A stretch of DNA of 64,000 nucleotides from Cupriavidus sp. (GCA_031180665.1 JAPSLP010000013.1:1-64000), one strand, 5' to 3'; positions 42,185 to 52,946 are shown, numbered from the stretch's first letter. Notes: generated by a model not told the origin, from the letters alone. Made by a program: numbers and translations.

Positions 42185-45100
42185 ATGATTCCTCGCGCCG
42201 CGCCAGGCCGGCAAGAAGCGCCATCGGAGGATGGCAGGCAACCGTTCGCGCTGTTTCACGGCGACCGCGGCGCGGCCGCCCTCGAGGCGCTGCTCAACGC
42301 GCTGCCCCATCCCGTGCTGGTCAAGGACCGCGCGCATCGCTGGCTGCTGATGAACGACCCGATGTGCGAACTGATGGGCCACAGCCGCGCGGCCCTGCTT
42401 GGCCGCACCGACCACGACTTCCTGCCCAAGGAACAGGCCGATGGCTATTGGGCGGTGGACGACGAGGTCTTCGATACCGGCGAGGAGCGCGAGGTCGAGG
42501 AAACGCTGACCGCCGCCGACGGCAGTACGCGCGTACTGGCCACCCGCAAGCGCCGCGTGATGCTCGCTGGACCGGACGGGGCGCCGTTGCCGGTCGTGAT
42601 CGCATCGATCATCGATCTGACCGACATCCGCCGGGCCGAGAGCGCGCTGCGCGAGAGCGAAGCGCACTACCGCCATTCGGTCGAACTCAATCCGCAGGTG
42701 CCGTGGACCGCCGACGCGCAGGGCCTGGTGTCCGAAGCCGGGCCGCGCTGGGAGGAACTGACTGGCAGATCGGTGGAGCAGGGCAAGGGCACCGGGTGGG
42801 CCGAGCAGGTCCACCCCGAGGATCTCGACGAAACGCTGCGGCGCTGGCAGGCCAGCGTCGACAGCGGTGCGCCGTTCGACCGGGCCTTCCGGCTGCGTCT
42901 GCGCAGCGGCGAATACCGCTGGTTCCGCTCGCGCGCCGCCCCGCGTCGGGACGGCGAGGGCCGCGTGGTGCGCTGGTACGGCACGCTGGAGGACATCGAC
43001 GACCGGATGCGGGCCGAAGCGGCGCTGCGTGAGAGCGAACGGTTCAGCCGCAGCATCCTGGAAAGCAGTCCGAATTGCATCCGCGTGCTCGATCTGGACG
43101 GGCGCGTGCTGTACGCCAACGCGACCACCTATCGCCTGCTCGAGATCGACGACAACGACCCGGTGCTCGGCAAGCGGTGGATCGACCTGATTCCGCAAAC
43201 TTGCCGCGCCGACGCCAGTGCAGCGCTGGAAGCCGCGCGGGCGGGCGGCATCGGCAGCTTCACCATCCGCCGCCATACCCGCAGCGGCGTCGTGCAGTGG
43301 CTCGACACGGTGACCGCCTCGATCCCGGGCGAGCAGGGCCGGCCGGCGCGCCTGCTGGCGATCTCGCTCGACGCCACCGAGGCGCGCCAGGCCCGAGAGG
43401 CAGCCGACCGCGCGCAACGTGAGGCGCAGCAACTGGCCGAACGGCTCTCCGCGGTGCTGGAGAGCACCATGGACAGCGTGATCGTGATCGACCGCGCCTG
43501 GCGCCTGACCTACTTCAACGGCAATGCCGCGCGCGCCTTGCAGGAGCGCGCCCCCGCCATCGGCCGCAGCTTGTGGGACATGTTTCCAGAGGAAGCCGAC
43601 GGCGTGTTCGCGCGGCACTACCGGCGCGCGCTGGACGAACAGGTGCCGGTGGCCTTCGAGGAATACCTGCCGCCGCTGGCGATCTGGCTGGAGGTGCACG
43701 CCTATCCGACGCCCGAGGGCCTGTCGATCTTCTTTCGCAACATCACCGAACGCCGCCGCGCCGAACAGGAGCGCCTGGCCGCGCAACAGCACCTGGCCTA
43801 CCTGAGCCGGCACGACGCACTGACCGGTACGCCGAACCGCGTCGCCTTGCGCGAGCACCTGGAGCTGCTGCTGCGCGAGCGCAGCCGCGCCGCCTTGCAT
43901 TGCCTCGATCTGAGCGGCTTCAAGGGCGTCAACGATACCTTCGGCCATGCGGTCGGCGACGCCGTGCTGCGCCAGGTCGCCGAGCGGCTGCGCAGCTGCC
44001 TGACCGAGTCCGATACCGTCGCGCGGCTGGGCAGCGACGAATTCGTGGTGGTGCAGACCCCGGTGGCCGATCGCGAACAGGCGACCCTCCTGGCGCGCCG
44101 GATCCAGGGGTGCCTGTCCGAGCCGTTCACCATTGAAGGGCATACCGTCACCATCGGTGCGAGCGTCGGCATTGCGTTCGCGCCGCAACACGGCGACCGG
44201 CCCGACGATCTGCTGCGTGCCGCCGATATCGCGCTCGACCGCGCCAAGCGGGAGGGCGCCTCCACCGTGCTCGCCTTCCACGCCGACATGGATGCGCAGC
44301 TGCGCGCCCGCGTGGCGATCAAGCGCGACCTGCACCAGGCGCTGGCCGACGGGCAGTTCCTGCTGCACTACCAGCCGGTGTACGACCTGCGCTCGGGACA
44401 GATCCGCTGCTTCGAGGCGCTGCTGCGCTGGCAGCATCCCGAGCGCGGCATGACTTCGCCGGCCGAGTTCGTGCCGATGGCCGAGGAAACCGGCCTGATC
44501 GTGCCGATCGGCGCATGGGCGTTGCGCGAGGCGTGCCGGCAGGCCGCGGCGTGGCCGGCGGCGGTGTCGGTGGCCGTCAACCTGTCCCCGCTGCAGTTCC
44601 GCGATGCGGCGCTGGTCGATACCGTGCGGCACGCGCTGCACGAGGCCGGCGTGCCGGCGGCGCGGCTGCAGCTGGAGATCACCGAATCGGTGCTGCTGCA
44701 GGAGAGCCAGTCGAACCTGTCGACGTTGCAGGCGCTGCGCGATGTCGGCGTGCGCATCGCGATGGACGACTTCGGCACCGGCTACTCGTCGCTGGGCTAT
44801 CTGCGCAGCTTTGCCTTCGACAAGATCAAGCTCGATCGCTCCTTCGTCGCCGATCTGCACGGCGGCAACGAGGGACGCGCGATCCTGCACGCGGTGGCCA
44901 GCCTCGGCGCGGCGTTCAAGCTCGTCACCACCGCCGAGGGCATCGAGACCGAGAGCCAGCTCGCCGCGGTGCGCGAGGAAGGCTATGACGAAGGGCAGGG
45001 CTACCTGTTCAGTGCGCCGGTGCCGGCCGCGCAGGCGGCCCGGCTGCTCGAGCGCGGCGCCAGCGCCTATCTCGCCGGGCGCCCGGCTTCATCAGCGTGA
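42185..45100 (+). CDS. Multi-PAS GGDEF-EAL c-di-GMP signalling protein
   Basis: The 971-residue protein has no transmembrane helix. It has four PAS-type sensor domains (about 35-150, 165-290, 295-405 and 415-535), then a GGDEF domain whose signature reads GSDEF (616-620) with the catalytic Glu kept, then an EAL domain (E744-A745-L746) with all metal and catalytic residues: AVNLSP, LEITES, MDDFGTG, IKLDRS and AEGIET. It should hydrolyse c-di-GMP; cyclase activity is possible. The ATG at 42185 lacks a clear ribosome site, and the frame is open upstream to 42038 without conserved sequence. It converges with the acyl-CoA dehydrogenase-like gene, 5 bases apart. Confidence 0.9.
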   Translation: MIPRAAPGRQEAPSEDGRQPFALFHGDRGAAALEALLNALPHPVLVKDRAHRWLLMNDPMCELMGHSRAALLGRTDHDFLPKEQADGYWAVDDEVFDTGEEREVEETLTAADGSTRVLATRKRRVMLAGPDGAPLPVVIASIIDLTDIRRAESALRESEAHYRHSVELNPQVPWTADAQGLVSEAGPRWEELTGRSVEQGKGTGWAEQVHPEDLDETLRRWQASVDSGAPFDRAFRLRLRSGEYRWFRSRAAPRRDGEGRVVRWYGTLEDIDDRMRAEAALRESERFSRSILESSPNCIRVLDLDGRVLYANATTYRLLEIDDNDPVLGKRWIDLIPQTCRADASAALEAARAGGIGSFTIRRHTRSGVVQWLDTVTASIPGEQGRPARLLAISLDATEARQAREAADRAQREAQQLAERLSAVLESTMDSVIVIDRAWRLTYFNGNAARALQERAPAIGRSLWDMFPEEADGVFARHYRRALDEQVPVAFEEYLPPLAIWLEVHAYPTPEGLSIFFRNITERRRAEQERLAAQQHLAYLSRHDALTGTPNRVALREHLELLLRERSRAALHCLDLSGFKGVNDTFGHAVGDAVLRQVAERLRSCLTESDTVARLGSDEFVVVQTPVADREQATLLARRIQGCLSEPFTIEGHTVTIGASVGIAFAPQHGDRPDDLLRAADIALDRAKREGASTVLAFHADMDAQLRARVAIKRDLHQALADGQFLLHYQPVYDLRSGQIRCFEALLRWQHPERGMTSPAEFVPMAEETGLIVPIGAWALREACRQAAAWPAAVSVAVNLSPLQFRDAALVDTVRHALHEAGVPAARLQLEITESVLLQESQSNLSTLQALRDVGVRIAMDDFGTGYSSLGYLRSFAFDKIKLDRSFVADLHGGNEGRAILHAVASLGAAFKLVTTAEGIETESQLAAVREEGYDEGQGYLFSAPVPAAQAARLLERGASAYLAGRPASSA

Positions 45101-45105
45101 GGGCC

Positions 45106-46347
45106 TTACCCTAACGCCTGCCTGCCCGCCGCCATCAGGATCGCGTCGTCCTGCGGCGTATGGACGCGGCTGCAGAGCACGTCGCGATAGTGGCGCTCCA
45201 GCGGGTTGTTGCGGCTCAGCCCATGATTGCCGGCCAGCTGCAGCGCGAGCTCGACCGCGCGGATCGCGTTGCCGGTCACGGTGAATTTCAACAGTCCGCT
45301 GTCGCCGATTGACGGCGGCTGCCCCGCATCGACGCGCGTGGTCGCATCGTCGAGCAGCGCGCGGTTCGCCTGCAGCAGCGCCGCAATTTCCCCGATGGTC
45401 TGCTGCACCCGGGGCAGGGTCGCCAACGGCGCGCCCAGGCTGGCCGGCGCCCGGGTGCGCACGAAATCGCGGATCCAGTCGAAGCCGGCGCGCGCCACCG
45501 CATCGTAGAGGCTGCCGAGCAACACCACCATCCATGCCTGCTGATCGGCATTGGCGTCGGTATCGGCCTGGGTGGCGCCTGCCGGCGCCCACTCTCCGGG
45601 CAGGCGGATATCGACCGCGTATTCCGGCGGAATCCACACATCGTCCAGCACCGTCTCGTGGCTGCCCGAAGCGCGCAGCCCCAGGTGATTCCAGTTCTCG
45701 ATCACGCGAATGCCGCGTGCCGGATCGACCGGACCCGGCACCAGGAATACGCCGACGCGCGGCTGCGGCTCGTCGGTACGCGCCCAGACCGCCAGCCAGC
45801 GCAGGGCCGGGATGCCGGTGCAATAGAGCTTGCGCCCGTGCAGCCGCCAACCGTCCGCGGTGCGCGTCGCCACCGTGCCCGGCAGTCCGCCACGCGAAGG
45901 CGAGCCCAGTTCGGGCTCGACGCGCAAGGCATTGATCAGTGCGCCCTCGGTGACCGCGCTGTCGAACACCGGTTGCGCGGCCGCCGGCGGCCAATGCCGG
46001 TCATCGCGTGCGATGGCGCGGTGCTGCAGGTAGGTCATCGTCAGCACCAGCGCGGTGGCGGCATCGCCCGCCGCGACCGCGGCAACGATGCGGCGCGCCT
46101 GCGCCAGGTTCGCGCCGCCGCCGCCATGGGCTTGCGGCACGACCTGGGCGATCAGGCCATGGCGATGCAGCAGTGCGAAGTTCTCGTGCGCGAAGCTGCC
46201 GTCGGCATCGTGCCGCGCGGCGGTGGCCGCGAAGGTGGCACGCAAGGTGTCGAGCATGTTGTCGAGCGTGTCGCCGGGCGTGTCGTCGAACATGCGGTCG
46301 AGGCGCGCTTCGCTGCTCGGCAGCCGGCGCAAGGCGGAAGAAGGCAT
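45106..46347 (-). CDS. Acyl-CoA dehydrogenase-like flavoprotein (SfnB/DszC-type)
   Basis: The 413-residue protein has the acyl-CoA dehydrogenase fold: the N-terminal helical part, the beta domain with GTVATRTADGWRLHGRKLYCTG and WNHLGLRASGSHETVLDDVWIP, and the C-terminal four-helix domain ending in LAGNHGLSRNNPLERHYRDV. It is divergent from a sulfonate-type cluster. Relatives in such places (DszC, SfnB) are flavin-dependent monooxygenases in sulfur compound use rather than fatty-acid enzymes, so oxygenation of a sulfur compound is likely (inference). An AGGGA site precedes the ATG at 46347. A 12-bp period repeat encodes part of residues 15-32. Confidence 0.82.
   Translation of the reverse strand: MPSSALRRLPSSEARLDRMFDDTPGDTLDNMLDTLRATFAATAARHDADGSFAHENFALLHRHGLIAQVVPQAHGGGGANLAQARRIVAAVAAGDAATALVLTMTYLQHRAIARDDRHWPPAAAQPVFDSAVTEGALINALRVEPELGSPSRGGLPGTVATRTADGWRLHGRKLYCTGIPALRWLAVWARTDEPQPRVGVFLVPGPVDPARGIRVIENWNHLGLRASGSHETVLDDVWIPPEYAVDIRLPGEWAPAGATQADTDANADQQAWMVVLLGSLYDAVARAGFDWIRDFVRTRAPASLGAPLATLPRVQQTIGEIAALLQANRALLDDATTRVDAGQPPSIGDSGLLKFTVTGNAIRAVELALQLAGNHGLSRNNPLERHYRDVLCSRVHTPQDDAILMAAGRQALG
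46248..46295. repeat. 12-bp period repeat in the 5' end of the acyl-CoA dehydrogenase-like gene
   Basis: Four units (tgtcgagcatgt, tgtcgagcgtgt, cgccgggcgtgt, cgtcgaacatgc) run in register and encode the acidic DTP-GDT-LDN-MLDT stretch. Confidence 0.65.
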
Positions 46348-46528
46348 GGCGGTCGTTCCCTGTGCGGATTCGGATCGGCGCCTAGCGTAACGCCGCGATG
46401 CCGCTTCGATGAACGATGCAAATCGAATATGGAGTTTCGTTTTTATTCGTTCGGCCGCGCGCGGGTTTGCCGTACGTTTGTCGCCAGATTCCGCCGCCGT
46501 GGCTGCAGCGGGCGACACAGGAGAACCC

Positions 46529-47647
46529 ATGAGCGTCGACATCATCGGCATGATCCAGAGCCAGAAGCAATCCGAGATCCATCCACCCAGCGGGCCCGTG
46601 GTGGATCGCGACTATGTGCGGGCCTTCGCGCAGGCGCATGAGCAGGCCGGCTTCGACCGCATCCTGGTGCCGCACCATTCCACCGGGCCGTCGGCCACGC
46701 TGACGATCTCGTATGCGGCCGCGGTGACCGAGCGGATCCACTTCATGCTGGCGCATCGGCCCGGCTTCACCGCGCCGACGCTGGCGGCACGGCAGATCGC
46801 GACGCTGGACCAGTTCAGCGGCGGCCGGCTCGGCGTGCATGTCATCTCCGGCGGCTCGGACGACGAGCAGAAGCGCGATGGCGACTATCTGGGCCATGAC
46901 GAACGCTATGCGCGCACCGACGAATATCTCGGCATCCTGCGCCGCATCTGGACCGAACCCGCGCCCTTCGATCACGAGGGCCGCTACTACCGCTTCCAGC
47001 GGGGCTTTTCCGAGGTCAAGCCGGCGCAGCAGCTGCATGTGCCGATCTACTTCGGCGGCGCATCGCCGCCGGCGATCGAGGTGGCCGGCAAGCACGCCGA
47101 CGTCTATGCGCTATGGGGCGAGTCGCTGGACCAGGTCCGCGAGCTGACCGCGCGGGTCCGTGCCCAGGCCGCATGGCACGGCCGCGAGATCCGCTTCTCG
47201 GTATCGTTCCGGCCCGTGCTGGCGGACACCGAGCAGAAGGCCTGGGAGCGGGCCGACCGCATTCTCGAACGCACCCGCGCGCTGCGCGTGCAGCAGGGCT
47301 ACAGCCGCGGAGGGCCGCAGCAGAGCGAGGGCGCGCGCCGCCTGCTGGCCGCCGCCGAACAAGGCGATCGCGTCGATACCCGGCTGTGGACCGCGATCGC
47401 GCGCGAGACCGGCGGCCGGTCCAATTCGACCGGCCTGGTCGGCACGCCCGAACAGGTCGCGCACGCGCTGCTCGACTACTACGACCTGGGCGTCACCACC
47501 TTCCTGATCCGCGGCTTCGATCCGCTCGACGATGCGATCGACTATGGCCGCGAGCTGATCCCGCGCCTGCGCGCACTGGTGGCCGAACGCGATGCGCAGC
47601 GGGAAAGCGGACAAGGACAGGGGCAGCGGCAGCGGCAAGCGGCATGA
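46529..47647 (+). CDS. FMNH2-dependent alkanesulfonate monooxygenase-like enzyme (SsuD family)
   Basis: The 372-residue LLM-class flavin monooxygenase has VDIIGMIQSQKQSEIHP at the start, HFMLAHRPGF, the FSGGRLGVHVISGG phosphate-binding region and DEYLGILRRIW. It closely follows the SsuD layout. It would use reduced FMN and oxygen to release sulfite from an organosulfonate; a flavin reductase gene is not in the cluster. CAGGAG precedes the ATG at 46529. The C-terminal 15 residues are a Gln/Gly/Arg repeat (QGQGQRQRQ). An AT-rich block at about 46425-46455 upstream probably holds the promoter. Confidence 0.88.
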   Translation: MSVDIIGMIQSQKQSEIHPPSGPVVDRDYVRAFAQAHEQAGFDRILVPHHSTGPSATLTISYAAAVTERIHFMLAHRPGFTAPTLAARQIATLDQFSGGRLGVHVISGGSDDEQKRDGDYLGHDERYARTDEYLGILRRIWTEPAPFDHEGRYYRFQRGFSEVKPAQQLHVPIYFGGASPPAIEVAGKHADVYALWGESLDQVRELTARVRAQAAWHGREIRFSVSFRPVLADTEQKAWERADRILERTRALRVQQGYSRGGPQQSEGARRLLAAAEQGDRVDTRLWTAIARETGGRSNSTGLVGTPEQVAHALLDYYDLGVTTFLIRGFDPLDDAIDYGRELIPRLRALVAERDAQRESGQGQGQRQRQAA

Positions 47648-47729
47648 GCCCGATAGCCGCGCCGGCAATACGCCCGGCACATACCAGCACAAACTCCACA
47701 ACACCTCGAACCACGGGAGCCGTATCACC

Positions 47730-48758
47730 ATGAGCCAACTCGAATCCCCTGCCGATGCAACGCCCACCGCGGGACGGCGGCGCGACGTGCTGCGCCTGGC
47801 CGGTGCCGCGGCCATCGCCGCGCCGGCGCTGATGCTGGGCCGGCGGGCCTGGTCCGCACCGCGCAAGCTGACCTTTGCCTGGAACCAGAATTCGTTCTGC
47901 CTGACGCCGATCGTAGTCGCGCAGGAGAAGGGATTTTTCGAGAAGAACGGCCTGCAGGTCGATCTGATCAACTACAGCGGCTCCACCGATCAGCTGCTCG
48001 AATCGATCGCCACCGGCAAGGCCGACGCCGCCGTCGGCATGATCCATCGCTGGCTCAAGCCGCTGGAAGCGGGCTTCGACGTCAAGATCATCGGCAGCTC
48101 GCATGGTGGCTGCGTGCGGCTGGTCGGCTCGAAGGCGGCCGGCGTTACCAGCCTGCGCGCGCTCAAGGGCAAGACCGTCGGTGTCAGCGATCTGGCCGCG
48201 CCCGGCAAGCATTTCTTCACGATCCTGCTGGCCAAGAACGGCATCGACCCGGACAAGGACGTGACCTGGCGCCAGTATCCGGCCGACCTGCTCGGCGTGG
48301 CGGTCGACAAGGGTGAGATCCAGGCGATCGCCGATGGCGATCCGAATCTCTACCTGCTGGAGAAGCGCACCAACGGCGCCTACGTCGAACTGGCGACCAA
48401 TCTGAGCGGCGAGTACGCGCGCAAGGTCTGCTGCGTGGTCGGCGCGCGCGGCGAACTGGTTCGCAACGATCGTCCCACCGCGTCGGCGCTGGCGCGTGCG
48501 ATCGTGCAGGCCACCGACTTCGTGCACGAAAACCCGAACGAGGCCGCCAAGGTGTTCGCCAGGTACTCGCCAAAGATCTCGCTGGACGATCTGCGCAAGC
48601 TGTACGCGACGCTGACCTATACCCATCATCCGACCGGCATCGATTTGCGCGACGAGATCGCCTTCTATGCCGACGATTTCCGCCGGATCGGCGTGATCAA
48701 GAAGACCACCGATCCGCAACGCCTGGCACAGCATGTCTATGCCAATGTCCTGGGGTAA
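47730..48758 (+). CDS. ABC transporter substrate-binding protein, SsuA/NrtA type
   Basis: The 342-residue periplasmic protein has an N-terminus RRRDVLRLAGAAAIAAPALM that looks like a twin-arginine signal, implying export after folding. The core has LTFAWNQNSFCLTPIVVAQEKGFF and GKTVGVSDL, typical of nitrate/sulfonate/taurine binding proteins (NMT1 fold). GGGAG precedes the ATG at 47730. It is the first transport gene after the monooxygenase and precedes its permease by 3 bases. Confidence 0.88.
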   Translation: MSQLESPADATPTAGRRRDVLRLAGAAAIAAPALMLGRRAWSAPRKLTFAWNQNSFCLTPIVVAQEKGFFEKNGLQVDLINYSGSTDQLLESIATGKADAAVGMIHRWLKPLEAGFDVKIIGSSHGGCVRLVGSKAAGVTSLRALKGKTVGVSDLAAPGKHFFTILLAKNGIDPDKDVTWRQYPADLLGVAVDKGEIQAIADGDPNLYLLEKRTNGAYVELATNLSGEYARKVCCVVGARGELVRNDRPTASALARAIVQATDFVHENPNEAAKVFARYSPKISLDDLRKLYATLTYTHHPTGIDLRDEIAFYADDFRRIGVIKKTTDPQRLAQHVYANVLG

Positions 48759-48761
48759 ATC

Positions 48762-49840
48762 ATGAGTACGCATCAACCTGCGTTCGAGGCGGCGCGCGAT
48801 GGCGGGCGGGCGACGGGCCGGGCAGCACGCACGTCGACCTCCGCCTCGTCGGCTTCCGCCACGGCAGCCGGCGCGGCCGCGTCGCAGCAGTGGCTCGTCG
48901 GCCATGTGGCCGCGCTGGCCTGGGCGGGCTTCGGCCTGCTGACCTGGCGCTGGCCCAACCGCGTTGCCGGATTCAGCGACTGGGCCTATACCGCCGAACT
49001 TGGCATCGCGGCGCTGCTCGTGGCGGCAGCGCTGGCGGTGTCCGCGGCGATCGGGCCGCGCGTCTGGGCCGATCGCCGCGGCTGGACGGGGCTGCGCGGC
49101 GCCGGGCCGTGGCTGGTCGCGCTGCCGCTGGTGCTGGCCGGCTGGGAATTCCTGACCGCCAAGACCGGAACACTGCCGACGCCGTTCTTCGCGCCGCCGC
49201 AGGCGCTGATCGAGGTCTATCTCGACGACTGGCGCCGGCTCGGCGACAGCGCGCTGAACACATTGAAGCTGCTCGGCTTCGGCGTCGCGCACGGCGCGGT
49301 GGTGGGTTTCCTGATCGGCGTATCGATCGGCTGGTCGCGCCGGATCGGCTATTGGGTACACCCGGTACTGCGCGTGCTCGGTCCCTTGCCATCGACCGCG
49401 CTGCTGCCGCTGACCTTCTACTTCTTCCCGTCGAGCTATTCGGCGGCGGTGTTCCTGATCGCACTGGCCACGGCCTTTCCGGTCGCGGTGCTGACGTGGT
49501 CGGGCGTAGCGAGCGTCGACAAGCGCTACTACGACGTGGCGCGCACGATGGGCGCCTCGGGCTGGTTCCTGGTGCTGCGCGTGGCGATTCCGGCGGCCTT
49601 GCCGCAGGTGTTCGTCGGCCTGTTCATGGGTCTGGGCGCGTCGTTCTCGGTGCTGGTCACCGCGGAGATGATGGGCGTCAAGTCCGGGCTCGGCTGGTAT
49701 CTGACCTGGGCGCAGGGCTGGGCCTCGTACGTCAACATGTATGCGGCGCTGATCGTGATGGCGCTGCTGTTCTCCGGGGTCATTACGCTGCTGTTCGCGC
49801 TGAGGGACCGGGCACTGTCCTGGCAGAAGGGGACTGTCAA

Positions 49841-49847
<7 letters not shown>
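48762..49847 (+). CDS. ABC transporter permease, SsuC/TauC type
   Basis: The 361-residue protein has a disordered Ala/Ser/Thr N-terminus (about 1-40), two extra helices (about 47-65 and 80-98), then the six-helix permease core with the EAA loop in YDVARTMGASGWFLVLRVAIPAALP. The extra N-terminal part is longer than in most SsuC proteins. Its stop overlaps the ATG of the ATPase (ATGGTGA). Confidence 0.9.
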
Positions 49848-50707
<860 letters not shown>

Positions 50708-50759
50708 TGGCCGCGGCGTCGAAGAAGGCGTTCGGCGAAGCTGCGGCGCGGGCAGTTCG

Positions 50760-51947
50760 ATGAGCGGCGTGGTGTTGCCGGCCTGGCTCGACATGCTGTT
50801 GGCCATCGTCGAGCGGGCCCAGTTCGGTTTGCTGCGGCTATGGCATGGGTTGGGGCTGACCGGCGATGCGCACGGCCAGCCGGCCTGGCCCTGGAGCCAT
50901 CGCATTGCCGGCGAAACCTTGCTGATCGATCTCGGCGTGGCGCGGCAACTCGCGTGGACGGGGATTGCCGTCGCGCTGTCGCTGGCGGCGATTGTGTTGG
51001 CGCTGCCATGGCGGCGCCGGCGTGCGCCGCTGCTGGCGATCGCTGCCGCGAGCCTGCTGCTCGCGCCCTGGCCCTCGCCCGCTGTGCTGCTCGTGCCGGC
51101 GGCGCCGACCAGTTTTCATGCGAGTCCGACCGGATTCTCGGTGGAGGCGATCGCGGTCGGCGCACGAATCTATGGGCAGCACTGCGCCGCCTGCCACGGC
51201 GACGACGGTCGCGGCGAAGGGCCGCTGGCGGCGACGTTGCCGCGCTGGCCGCCGACGCTGGTCGGTCCCTTGCTGAGGCGCCGGGCCGATGGCGAGCTGT
51301 TCTGGCATGTGGCCGACGGCATGCGCGATGACAAGGGGCGCCGCGTCATGCCCGCCTTTGCCGGGGTGTTGGGCGATGACGAGATCTGGGCGGTGCTCGA
51401 CTACGCGAAGGCGCTGGCCGCCGGGGAGGGCGCGAAGTCGGCGGGCAGTTGGCCGATGGCCGTGCCGGTTCCCGATATGGCGATACGCTGCGGCGCCGAC
51501 GCGCCGCGCCGGCTGGCGCAGTGGCGCGACGGCCAGCGGCTGCGGCTGGTCGCCTTCGCCGGATCGCCGGACCGCATCCCGCTCGACGATCCCCGCTTCC
51601 TGACCCTGCTGGTGACGCCCGACGGCAAGCCGCCCGCTTCTGTGCCGCAGTTTCGCAGCGATTGCGCGGCGGTGTTGGCGCAGGCCTGGGAAGCGGTCGC
51701 GCGGCTCGCCGGCGTCGCGCCCGAACGCCTTGCCGGCACCGAGCTGCTGGCCGATCGCGACGGCTGGCTGCGCGCGCGCGGCACGCCCCAGCAGAAGGGC
51801 TGGTCCGATGCCGACCTGCTGTGCGAGTCCGGCCAGGGCGCGAAGCGGGCAGCGGGCGGCAAGCCGGCGCCCGATGGGCTGACCGCGCTGCTGTTGCGGA
51901 TGGACGCCGAGCCGGTGCGCTTCGTCAAGGGCGGCATCGTGCATTAG
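50760..51947 (+). CDS. Membrane-anchored cytochrome c with unknown flanking domains
   Basis: The 395-residue protein has two hydrophobic segments (about 63-82 and 88-117) before a cytochrome c domain with haem site CAACH (HCAACHGDDGRGEG) and a likely distal Met in RRVMPAFAGVL. The last 170 residues carry two more Cys and resemble no domain I know; the LLVTPDGKPP stretch recalls thioredoxin-like strands. It lies 52 bases after the ABC ATPase in the same direction, so it is probably co-transcribed with the sulfur cluster. It may pass electrons from periplasmic oxidation of a sulfur compound (inference). A role in copper handling is an alternative. Confidence 0.78.
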   Translation: MSGVVLPAWLDMLLAIVERAQFGLLRLWHGLGLTGDAHGQPAWPWSHRIAGETLLIDLGVARQLAWTGIAVALSLAAIVLALPWRRRRAPLLAIAAASLLLAPWPSPAVLLVPAAPTSFHASPTGFSVEAIAVGARIYGQHCAACHGDDGRGEGPLAATLPRWPPTLVGPLLRRRADGELFWHVADGMRDDKGRRVMPAFAGVLGDDEIWAVLDYAKALAAGEGAKSAGSWPMAVPVPDMAIRCGADAPRRLAQWRDGQRLRLVAFAGSPDRIPLDDPRFLTLLVTPDGKPPASVPQFRSDCAAVLAQAWEAVARLAGVAPERLAGTELLADRDGWLRARGTPQQKGWSDADLLCESGQGAKRAAGGKPAPDGLTALLLRMDAEPVRFVKGGIVH

Positions 51948-51990
51948 CGGAAGGCCCGCAGCGGTGCGGGGCGGCGGGCGGCGGTCGGCC

Positions 51991-52878
51991 TTACCGCTTC
52001 ATCATCGCCACCAGCGTATCGACGAAGTCCAGTGCCAGCCGCGACAGCGGCTCGGTCTCGAGATGGAAGATCTGCGCCGACGCGGTAATACGGGTCTTGA
52101 CCGGCACCGCGACGATATCGGGCCAGCTCTGGCCGAACACCGTCATCGCATCGACCAGCGCGACCCCGGCGCCGGCCTGCGCCAGCGCTCGCGCGACGTG
52201 GGCCTGTTCCACCTGCACGCTGAAGTCGGGTTGATCCGCCTCGCCGCCGAACATCTCGCGGATCAGCAGCCCGAACGGAACATCGTCGCCGTAGCCGATC
52301 AGCGCTTCGCCGACCAGTTCGGCCGGCCGCACGGCACTGCGGCCGGCGAGGCGATGGCCCTCGGGCACCAGCGCGACGATCGGGTTGCGCGCCAGCACGC
52401 GCGCCTCCAGATTCGGATGCGTCAGCGGCATGGTCGACACGCCCAGTTCGACCTGCCCCGACAGCAGCGTGCGCAGCATATTGGCCGGAATCTGCGTGCG
52501 CACCACGATGCGTACCTCCGGGTGCGCCAGCCGGAAGCGCGCGATCGCGCGCGGCAGCACCGTTTGCCCCAGATTGGGGCTGCACGACACGCGCAGGCTG
52601 CCGGTCCGGTTCGCCGCCAGGTCCTCGGCGATCTCGTTGACGCGCTCGATGCCCTCGTAGACCGAGTTGACCTCGGCCAGCATGCGGCGTGCTTCAGGCG
52701 TCGGGTACAGGCGCCCCTTGGTGCGGCGAAACAGCGCGAAGCCCAGGCGCTGCTCGGTATGCGACAGCAGGCGGCTGATCGCCGGCTGCGAGACGTACAG
52801 CAGCTTGGCCGCGGCGCTGATGGAGCCCGTCAGCATCACCGCGCGGAATACCTCGATCTGGCGCAGATTGATTTTCAT
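51991..52878 (-). CDS. LysR-family regulator of the adjacent ornithine cyclodeaminase-like operon
   Basis: The 295-residue protein has an N-terminal HTH (SISAAAKLLYVSQPAISRLLSHTEQRLG) and an effector domain typical of LysR regulators of amino-acid or opine genes. It is divergent from the operon at 52995. A perfect T-N11-A palindrome (52883-52895) begins 5 bases before its start codon, so self-repression and activation of the divergent operon are likely. Confidence 0.9.
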   Translation of the reverse strand: MKINLRQIEVFRAVMLTGSISAAAKLLYVSQPAISRLLSHTEQRLGFALFRRTKGRLYPTPEARRMLAEVNSVYEGIERVNEIAEDLAANRTGSLRVSCSPNLGQTVLPRAIARFRLAHPEVRIVVRTQIPANMLRTLLSGQVELGVSTMPLTHPNLEARVLARNPIVALVPEGHRLAGRSAVRPAELVGEALIGYGDDVPFGLLIREMFGGEADQPDFSVQVEQAHVARALAQAGAGVALVDAMTVFGQSWPDIVAVPVKTRITASAQIFHLETEPLSRLALDFVDTLVAMMKR

Positions 52879-52882
52879 GGCA

Positions 52883-52895
52883 TAACACGATGTTA
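52883..52895. promoter_or_regulatory. LysR recognition site TAACA-N3-TGTTA
   Basis: This is a perfect 13-base palindrome of the T-N11-A type. Its centre is about 64 bases upstream of the start point predicted from the promoter at 52918-52946. Confidence 0.65.
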
Positions 52896-52917
52896 AGCGT
52901 CACCGATATATAAGCAT

Positions 52918-52946
52918 AGGACAGTCATGGCTGCGCTCCCTACACT
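52918..52946 (+). promoter_or_regulatory. Promoter of the ornithine cyclodeaminase-like operon
   Basis: The -35 AGGACA (52918-52923) and -10 TACACT (52941-52946) have a 17-base spacer. It shares the decamer GCGCTCCCTA (52933-52942) with the amidohydrolase promoter. The poor -35 fits activation by LysR. Confidence 0.5.

Noticed and set aside
46425-46455. CysB/Cbl-type site upstream of the SsuD-like gene
   Set aside because: The block is AT-rich and probably regulatory, but no convincing consensus or symmetry could be shown.
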